Shown piece by piece: positions 1-4,759 of a stretch of DNA of 30,202 nucleotides. The translations under genes and the position numbers were made by a program. Source of the stretch: a virus. Under the pieces are notes generated by a model. It worked only from the letters and a program-made list of their open reading frames with translations. It searched no databases and had not been told where the DNA came from. Position 1 is the stretch's first letter. The number at the start of each line of letters is the position of its first letter. The stretch covers positions 1 to 30,202 of IMG/VR virus record IMGVR_UViG_3300036859_000598; one strand, given 5' to 3'.

Positions 1-8
1 ACAGGCCT

Positions 9-69
9 CACAAGTTATCCACAGGCGGACCCGAAACCCCACAGGCTTTCCCACAAGTTATCCACAGGC
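9..69. repeat. Direct repeat carrying two consensus DnaA boxes
   Basis: The 18-bp sequence CACAAGTTATCCACAGGC occurs at 9-26 and again, unchanged, at 52-69. Each copy contains a perfect TTATCCACA DnaA box (15-23 and 58-66), both in the same orientation and 43 bp apart. The hexamer ACAGGC also occurs at 1, 21, 41 and 64, giving a 20/20/23-bp spacing that looks iteron-like. Repeated DnaA boxes are typical of replication origins and of DnaA-regulated promoters. The first plus-strand gene begins about 10 bp downstream, so either role fits. The window starts here, so more boxes may lie outside it. Confidence 0.7.
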
Positions 70-78
70 TCACCCGCT

Positions 79-381
79 ATGAGTGAATGCCCTGTCTGCG
101 AGAGAAGTCCGTGCATCTGGGTACCGGTGATGAGCTGTCTTGAGCTGAGAGCGCCGCGCGCCAAACGTCCCCAAAACACTGGGATCGATCTGCATGCCCT
201 CTCTAGGGCCGATCCTGTCCGCGCGTACATGCTGGGGTGCGAGGCCCGGGATGAGCTCGAGGCAGGAACTCCAGCGCCCGAGGTAGCGGCTTTCACCGTT
301 ATCAAGCTCTCCACGCTTCACCAAATGACCAGCCGGGCCCGGAGGAAGGCCAGAAAGGCAGGCGCCAGTGGAAACGGTTGA
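79..381 (+). CDS. Small Cys-containing hypothetical protein
   Basis: A 100-residue protein that I do not recognise. It opens with a cysteine cluster (CPVCERSPC, residues 4-12) and has two further cysteines at about 20 and 54; the first cluster could bind a metal. The C-terminal third is basic (RARRKARKAGAS). It is the first gene after the DnaA-box repeat and no clear Shine-Dalgarno precedes the ATG. Its end overlaps the next gene's GTG start by 14 bp, as expected for consecutive phage genes. The overlap and the collinear plus-strand order are the main support; it could still be a chance frame. Confidence 0.45.
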   Translation: MSECPVCERSPCIWVPVMSCLELRAPRAKRPQNTGIDLHALSRADPVRAYMLGCEARDELEAGTPAPEVAAFTVIKLSTLHQMTSRARRKARKAGASGNG

Positions 382-736
382 TGGGTTTGAGGAGCTCCTC
401 GAGGAGATCTGCCAGCTGGCGCGCCTGGAGTTAACGCGCGCCCGGGTGCGCGCGGCCGTGCTCTCCGAGGAGGTCATCCTCCTACCCGCGCGGCTCTTTC
501 GAGAGGCCTCCGAGCACCTCGAGGGGTGCTGCGTGACGTGCTGGGCCCCGCGTCCGAAGGGCGCGCGGCTCAAGGAGGTGAGCGAGAGACCTCTCTATAC
601 CTGCCCGCGCTATGCCTGTGCCTACCTCTGGGATCAGGCTCGGCAGGCAGCCACCGAGGAACAGGCCTATGTGCGAGCCCTCGAGGCCTCACCGGATCCT
701 GTCCTCATGAATGCCGTTTTCACCAACGTAGGTTGA
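368..736 (+). CDS. Hypothetical protein with Cys pairs
   Basis: A 122-residue protein from a GTG start, not recognised. Residues 1-50 are acidic and helical in character (GFEELLEEICQLARLELT). The middle holds CCVTC (about residues 54-58) followed about 25 residues later by CPRYAC, so a zinc-binding fold is possible. The C-terminus is Ala/Glu-rich. It sits between another small Cys-containing gene, overlapping it by 14 bp, and the DNA methyltransferase, which starts 19 bp downstream. Function cannot be assigned. Confidence 0.55.
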   Translation: METVDGFEELLEEICQLARLELTRARVRAAVLSEEVILLPARLFREASEHLEGCCVTCWAPRPKGARLKEVSERPLYTCPRYACAYLWDQARQAATEEQAYVRALEASPDPVLMNAVFTNVG

Positions 737-755
737 TAGGAGCTGTGCACGTGTC

Positions 756-1913
756 ATGGATCTACATCCCGGGATGCCCCTCCGAGTCCTTTCCTTCTGC
801 TCCGGAGGAGGAGGGCTCGATCTCGGCGTTGGATTGGCGTTTCCAGCTTCTCGCACAGTCTGTTACGTGGAACGAGAAGCCTACGCGATCTCGGTCCTGG
901 TATCTCAAATGCAAAAGGGCGCTCTGGCTCAGGCGCCTGTGTGGAGTGATGCCTATACCTTCGATGGCAAACCATGGCGCGGCAAGGTGGATCAGCTCGT
1001 TGGGGGAACCCCTTGTCAGGACCTCTCCCTCTCCGGGAAGCGAAAGGGCCTCGATGGACCCAAGAGCCGCCTTTTTTTCCAATACCTCAGGATCCTTGAG
1101 GAGACGGAAGCTCCGCTCGCCCTCTGGGAAAACGTTGGAGGATCAGCTCGGGTTCTTCCCCGAGTCTGCAGTGAGTTTGAAAAGCGAGGTTACCGCGGGG
1201 CCTACGCCCTTGTTTATGCAGGTGATGTTGGCTCCCCTCAGAGCCGAGGACGTTACTTCCTACTCGCCGTTAGGAATGGGGTTCGCCTCATTCAGACACC
1301 GGAGGACGTGGCCAACACCTCGAGCATCGGAACGAACCAGAGCAGGGGAGACAATGGAGAAACGGCCAGGCCCCAGATTGCCGGGCGTAGCCAACCACTG
1401 GACGGCGCGGAACTGGCCTACTCCGAGGGCCTCGGATGGAGACAAGGGCAGTCCCAATCAGATAGGCTCGAAAGGGGACGTGATGCTCACCGGGGCGGTG
1501 ATGAGGTGGCCCACCCCCACAGTCAACGAGCGGCCGTCCTCGAATACCATAGCAACGCGGTGGGCAACCCCGAAGGCGCGGGACTGGAAGAGCGAGGAGG
1601 CCTCAGAAGAGACGCTCTCGGCCAATTCCAGACCTTTGAACGAACAAGCCTTGCAGGCCTGCCAGTCTGGCCCCCTGGCCAGGATGATCAAGAGCGGTGG
1701 GCTGAGATCCTCGATCGGTGGCCGTTCCTCGCGCCTGCGGTTGAATCCGGCATTCGTGGAATGGCTCATGGGGTGGCCGATCGGCTGGACGTTGTCCGAG
1801 CCCTTCGTGAACTGCGATCCTTCCGGCTCAGGGTTCTGGGGAATGGCGTTGTCCCCCTCCAAGCCTTTCATGCCATCACGGGCCTCTGGAGACACCTCTC
1901 GAGAGGGTGGTGA
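756..1913 (+). CDS. DNA (cytosine-5) methyltransferase
   Basis: A 385-residue C5-MTase that transfers a methyl group from S-adenosylmethionine to cytosine C5 in a specific DNA sequence. The motifs are in the usual order: motif I with FCSGGGGLDLG (residues 14-24, SAM binding), motif IV GGTPCQDLS with catalytic Cys87, motif VI ENV (125-127), motif VIII QSRGR (162-166) and motif X GNGVVP (362-367). The variable target-recognition region lies at about 185-335. It contains four irregular copies of a VANT/LAYS/VAHP/VGNP-type segment, each about 20-40 residues apart. An AGGAG lies 13 bp before the ATG. No restriction endonuclease is visible nearby, so it is likely a solitary phage MTase used against host restriction or for regulation. 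Its target sequence is unknown. The gene's base composition (about 55% GC in a sampled line) is lower than the structural genes. A second frame through this gene is listed separately. Confidence 0.93.
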   Translation: MDLHPGMPLRVLSFCSGGGGLDLGVGLAFPASRTVCYVEREAYAISVLVSQMQKGALAQAPVWSDAYTFDGKPWRGKVDQLVGGTPCQDLSLSGKRKGLDGPKSRLFFQYLRILEETEAPLALWENVGGSARVLPRVCSEFEKRGYRGAYALVYAGDVGSPQSRGRYFLLAVRNGVRLIQTPEDVANTSSIGTNQSRGDNGETARPQIAGRSQPLDGAELAYSEGLGWRQGQSQSDRLERGRDAHRGGDEVAHPHSQRAAVLEYHSNAVGNPEGAGLEERGGLRRDALGQFQTFERTSLAGLPVWPPGQDDQERWAEILDRWPFLAPAVESGIRGMAHGVADRLDVVRALRELRSFRLRVLGNGVVPLQAFHAITGLWRHLSRGW

Positions 1914-1920
1914 GCAGTGA
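1216..1920 (+). other. Alternate-frame ORF inside the methyltransferase gene, with WPTP-type repeats
   Basis: A second plus-strand frame stays open through the whole methyltransferase gene and ends at 1920. From nucleotide 1309 it reads WPTPRASE, WPTPRASDGDKGSPN, WPTPTVNE and WATPKARDWKSEE, then LNPAFVEWLMGWPIGWT near 1741-1795. I recall segments of this style (L/WPTPxAxD repeats and xLNPxFVEWLMGxPxGWT) from phage methyltransferase-related proteins. Here they are in the wrong frame relative to motifs I-VIII and X. The frame is open from 526, but the upstream part looks like meaningless translation. An ATG at 1216 or 1225 is a plausible start, without a convincing Shine-Dalgarno. It may be a genuine overprinted gene, a relic of an alternative frame of the recognition domain, or the product of a frameshift. 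Length alone is not evidence in GC-rich DNA; the motif series is. Confidence 0.4.
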
Positions 1921-2408
1921 GGCTCCCAGGCATCACCTTTCACATCCCCATGCGCACGGTGAGCGCGTCCAACGTCCGAGAGTTCCATATGAGCCGAGCG
2001 CGACGTGTAAAGAAGGAGCGCACGGCCGCGCGCGTCCATGCCCCTAAATGGGTGCTCGAGCCGCTCCTGGAGGTAAAGATCACCCGGAAGGGGCCCGGCA
2101 CGCTCGATGATGATAATTTGAGGAGTTCCCTTAAGGCGATACGTGACGGCCTGGCGGACTGGCTTAGGGTGGACGATCGTTCACCGCTCGTTCGGTGGGA
2201 GTATGGCCAGGAGCGAGCCAGGGAATGGAGCATCACCGTGGAGGTGCGGCCCATGCTTCCAGGTGGGACTCTTCCAGGCGATGCCGCCAGAGCCAGGGCC
2301 TCTCTCGAGGCCAGCATTGGGAAATCCTCTCAGACAACATCGTCTCCCTCTTCCTCGATAAACAAAGCACTTGTGCGGCCCAACTTCTCGAGCGCGCGCA
2401 AATACTAA
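1917..2408 (+). CDS. RusA-like Holliday junction resolvase
   Basis: A 163-residue protein with the core of the RusA endonuclease family, which resolves four-way DNA junctions as a homodimer during phage recombination and replication. The acidic metal-binding signature is clear: DDDN at 64-67, Lys73, Asp77 and Asp-Asp at 86-87 (LDDDNLRSSLKAIRDGLADW, then RVDDRS). This matches the D-x-D-N...K...D arrangement of E. coli RusA. The first ~45 residues and the ~50-residue C-terminal tail rich in Ser/Pro are less typical. The GTG start lies four bases past the methyltransferase stop, so the two genes are probably co-translated. RusA enzymes are common in lambdoid and other phages. Confidence 0.85.
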   Translation: MRLPGITFHIPMRTVSASNVREFHMSRARRVKKERTAARVHAPKWVLEPLLEVKITRKGPGTLDDDNLRSSLKAIRDGLADWLRVDDRSPLVRWEYGQERAREWSITVEVRPMLPGGTLPGDAARARASLEASIGKSSQTTSSPSSSINKALVRPNFSSARKY

Positions 2409-2417
2409 AGCCATCAC

Positions 2418-2479
2418 CATGCTCAGGGCCCTTTCATCCCGTGGGCCATCCTTGAGCATGGAAACCTTCAGGCCCACGG
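2418..2479 (+). promoter_or_regulatory. Two overlapping, mutually exclusive hairpins before the lipoprotein genes
   Basis: Between the RusA stop (2408) and the lipoprotein start at 2488 there are two inverted repeats sharing one strand. Hairpin A pairs CATGCTCA (2418-2425) with TGAGCATG (2453-2460), with an inner GGCCC/GGGCC stem (2427-2431 with 2443-2447). Hairpin B pairs CCGTGGGCC (2439-2447) perfectly with GGCCCACGG (2471-2479). Bases 2443-2447 belong to both, so they cannot form together. There is no T-run, so a simple intrinsic terminator is unlikely. The layout resembles an attenuator or a translational switch, with B ending 8 bases before the ATG. Confidence 0.45.
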
Positions 2480-2487
2480 ATTCCTAT

Positions 2488-3129
2488 ATGAATGCAAACC
2501 TATTTTTCTGCCTAGCCATTCTCGCCCATGCTTGCACACCTCCAGATCCGATCCCAAGTCCACCGGATGGAGGGGTTCCTTCAGACGGCGGGCTCCTCTC
2601 CCCGCGCACCGTCTGGCGAGAGATCTGGAGCGGAGCCACCACCTCGGCCCCACCTGCCGGCTGGGATGCTGGGGGCCCTGCTGATGAGACGGGCAATCCC
2701 TGGACTGGCTGCCTCACCGTGGAGAGCGGGCTCGAGCCCTGGAAGGAGCATGGTGGACAGATCTTGAGGATCCGTCCACTCGAGAAGACTGCCAAATCAT
2801 GCACCCTTGAGGGGCCAGTCTTCAGGGTCCAGGAGTCAGGGCCCATCGTCTATGCGGCGGAGTACATGCGCCCTACACAAGCCTTTCCGGCAAACACGAT
2901 GCCCGCTCGATTCACCTTTTATCTGATCTGGCTTGGACCGGGCTGCACCAAGGAAATTGATAGACGAAAGCTCGAGACAGCCAACTACCCCACCACAGAG
3001 GTATGGCAACGGGTCGCAATCCAGATAGACGAGAAGCCAAGTTCGGCCGAGTGCGCGCGGGCTGTGTTGGTGATTGGGGCCGAGCCCCGAGAGCTCCTCC
3101 TCGGCAATGTGGAGATGGTGGCCTACTAA
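2488..3129 (+). CDS. Predicted lipoprotein with Pro/Asp/Gly linker
   Basis: From the ATG at 2488 this is 213 residues. It begins with a short hydrophobic leader (MNANLFFCLAILAHAC) whose Cys16 could be lipidated; the AHA-C box is weaker than the consensus LxGC. A flexible linker follows (DPIPSPPDGGVPSDGG), of the kind seen on surface lipoproteins of myxobacteria. The remainder (about 45-213) looks like a compact beta-rich domain with several aromatics and four cysteines. It is reminiscent of carbohydrate-binding jelly-roll modules, though I cannot assign a family. Longer starts exist (GTG 2371, ATG 2458); I chose 2488 because it places the signal at the N-terminus, but 2458 would also give a usable signal. 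It overlaps the next lipoprotein gene by one base. A role in host surface alteration or superinfection exclusion is only a guess. Confidence 0.6.
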   Translation: MNANLFFCLAILAHACTPPDPIPSPPDGGVPSDGGLLSPRTVWREIWSGATTSAPPAGWDAGGPADETGNPWTGCLTVESGLEPWKEHGGQILRIRPLEKTAKSCTLEGPVFRVQESGPIVYAAEYMRPTQAFPANTMPARFTFYLIWLGPGCTKEIDRRKLETANYPTTEVWQRVAIQIDEKPSSAECARAVLVIGAEPRELLLGNVEMVAY

Positions 3130-3284
3130 TGAGAGCGCTCATTCTGGCCGCCGCGCTTCTCTCCGGGTGCTTTGAAAGAGCGGGTTTACCCCCATGCGAC
3201 CCCGACATTTGCGATCCAGCATGCCACTTAACGCACACCCCCGAGATGTGCAATAAGAGGCAGCTATGTGAATGCCCGAAGTGA
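3129..3284 (+). CDS. Small Cys-rich lipoprotein
   Basis: A 51-residue protein whose ATG overlaps the previous stop (TAATG), indicating translational coupling. The N-terminus is a textbook lipoprotein signal: MRALILAAALLSGC with lipobox LSGC, giving Cys14 as the lipidated residue. The mature ~37 residues contain six more cysteines and could be a small disulfide-bonded domain. Size and location recall outer-membrane spanin (Rz1-type) lipoproteins, but the proline-rich character of Rz1 is weak and no inner-membrane spanin partner is adjacent. Its TGA stop abuts the stop of the convergent tail gene with no spacer. Confidence 0.6.
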   Translation: MRALILAAALLSGCFERAGLPPCDPDICDPACHLTHTPEMCNKRQLCECPK

Positions 3285-4283
3285 TCATTTCTTGGGTTTA
3301 CGTTTGCTCAGGGCCTTTTGAGAAGCGGGAGACGTAGACGCAGGGCCTCTCAGAAACACCATTGAGGCCTTGCGCTCCACGTTGATAATGAAAGAGCAGG
3401 AGGGGGGATCGTCTGCCCCTCCTGGATTTCCATTATAGAGGGTGATGGACACTGTATCTGTCGCCGTCACCCGGGCCTTGGAAACAAAGGTGGTTGAGGT
3501 GAGAGCGCAATCTGCCGTCACTCCTACCCAGTCCCCCGAGAGAGCCCCTGATATCGTAGCCGTGAGCGTAGAGGCGCTACTAGCGGCAATCGAACCAAAA
3601 TCCAGGGTTGCGGTTCCTAGATAGTGGTGAGTAATCGGTGTGCTCCCGTTGAGCGATAGGCCGTCATCATCAGTCATCAGCACGGGGCTTCCGACGTAAT
3701 CATTCGTGAAGTAGTTGTCTATTCCTACCCGTGAGTCGAGCCTTATTGATCCATTCACGATGAAATCACCGGGGGCGATGATGTTGGCCCCATTGCTATA
3801 GAGATAATCAGTGGTCCCCGTCCCGAGATGGAGCCTGGCCCCGTTCGTGATGAACTTCAGACCGTCTGATCCATTTGCGGCCGAGGACTCGAGCCTCAAG
3901 GCGCGGAACACAGAAGGTGTGAAGATGTTGGTTCCATCGCTGTAGAGGTAATCATTGGTTCCCTGGCCGAGATGGAGTCTCCCTCCGTTGGTGATAATAC
4001 GGATCGCGTCCGCACCTTCCGTCCCCAGAGCATAGAGCGCCTGAGCGCTAAAGAAATCAAAGCTGGAGGCGTTGAGACTGCTGTTGTCAAACCACAGATA
4101 ACGTGTCTGCGCATCGTCAAAGTAGATCTTCCCAAACGTGGGTATATTGATGGCTCCATTTGTGCTTAGAAGGGTGAGGCTATTAAAGGTGCAGTCTGTT
4201 CCCAGGCCGCACCCTCGGCCCCGAAGTCCTTGGGCGTGGGAGACGGTGGCCGACAGAAAAACGATAAACGCAAGGAGCCTCAC
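3285..4283 (-). CDS. Exported tail-fibre-like protein with repeats
   Basis: A 332-residue protein starting at a GTG that overlaps the previous stop as GTGA. It has an apparent Sec signal peptide (MRLLAFIVFLSATVSHAQ), unusual for a virion protein. The body contains two near-copies of a ~31-residue unit (about residues 90-120 and 138-168), each with the pattern ITNGxRLHLGxGTxDYLYSxG. Repeats of this style occur in phage tail fibres and spikes. A third segment (about 190-230) has NYFTNDYVG and LNGSTPITHHYLG motifs. The C-terminal ~90 residues look beta-rich with an Ig-like feel, ending in a basic tail (KALSKRKPKK). Its base composition is clearly lower in GC than the neighbours (sampled lines 47-52%), suggesting recent acquisition, as is common for receptor-binding genes. 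Confidence 0.65.
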   Translation of the reverse strand: MRLLAFIVFLSATVSHAQGLRGRGCGLGTDCTFNSLTLLSTNGAINIPTFGKIYFDDAQTRYLWFDNSSLNASSFDFFSAQALYALGTEGADAIRIITNGGRLHLGQGTNDYLYSDGTNIFTPSVFRALRLESSAANGSDGLKFITNGARLHLGTGTTDYLYSNGANIIAPGDFIVNGSIRLDSRVGIDNYFTNDYVGSPVLMTDDDGLSLNGSTPITHHYLGTATLDFGSIAASSASTLTATISGALSGDWVGVTADCALTSTTFVSKARVTATDTVSITLYNGNPGGADDPPSCSFIINVERKASMVFLRGPASTSPASQKALSKRKPKK

Positions 4284-4759
4284 CGAATCACCCCCGGATA
4301 GATGCGGACGGTTACGGTTGATCCGCCCGAGACGCCCACGGAATCAGCGGCGTAGAGAACAAAGCCATACCCCGTGTCCACCTCTTCCCCTGCGAATGTC
4401 TGGCATTGTTCACCGCTGATCGTTACCTGCCGATCGAGATCGGGGTTCCTCATCCATACCACCTCAAGCACGCCCCACCGGTAGGCACGCACGTAGCCCG
4501 TCCCATCGAGCGTCTCTCCCTCCTCGGCGCAGATCGTCACGAAGTAGGAGCGGAGTCCCGTCAGGGCCAGGGGCCGAACGGATGGGGCTTGCGTGTTAGG
4601 ATTGACGGTGGGCGCCGCGCGGGTGGTGGACTGCACCTCCACGAATGGCGGGTGTGAGAGCGTCTGCGCCTCCACGGTGGATCCCAGGAGGCCGAGAATC
4701 GCCAGGACGAGAAGAGCAAGGGCGGTAACGTGTCGATAGGCAATGACAACCTGTTTCAT
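4280..4759 (-). CDS. Small exported protein paired with the tail-fibre gene
   Basis: A 159-residue protein with a long hydrophobic N-terminal segment (about residues 12-30, ending LGSTVEAQ), predicted as a signal peptide or anchor. The mature part has two cysteines, and segments such as RAYRWGVLEVVWM and GYGFVLYAADSVGV suggest a small beta-sandwich. It is linked by ATGA to the 972-residue gene before it and by GTGA to the tail-fibre-like gene after it. Two consecutive signal-bearing proteins at the end of a morphogenesis operon is odd. They may work as a pair at the cell envelope or on the virion. I do not recognise a family. Confidence 0.6.
   Translation of the reverse strand: MKQVVIAYRHVTALALLVLAILGLLGSTVEAQTLSHPPFVEVQSTTRAAPTVNPNTQAPSVRPLALTGLRSYFVTICAEEGETLDGTGYVRAYRWGVLEVVWMRNPDLDRQVTISGEQCQTFAGEEVDTGYGFVLYAADSVGVSGGSTVTVRIYPGVIR

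Noticed and set aside
526-1215. Upstream part of the second frame in the methyltransferase region as a real gene.
   Set aside because: It lies over two other genes and has no recognisable motif before about 1309; only the later part carries the repeated motifs.
3129-3284. Firm call of the small lipoprotein as an outer-membrane spanin.
   Set aside because: No inner-membrane spanin, endolysin or holin is recognisable nearby; kept as a lipoprotein only.
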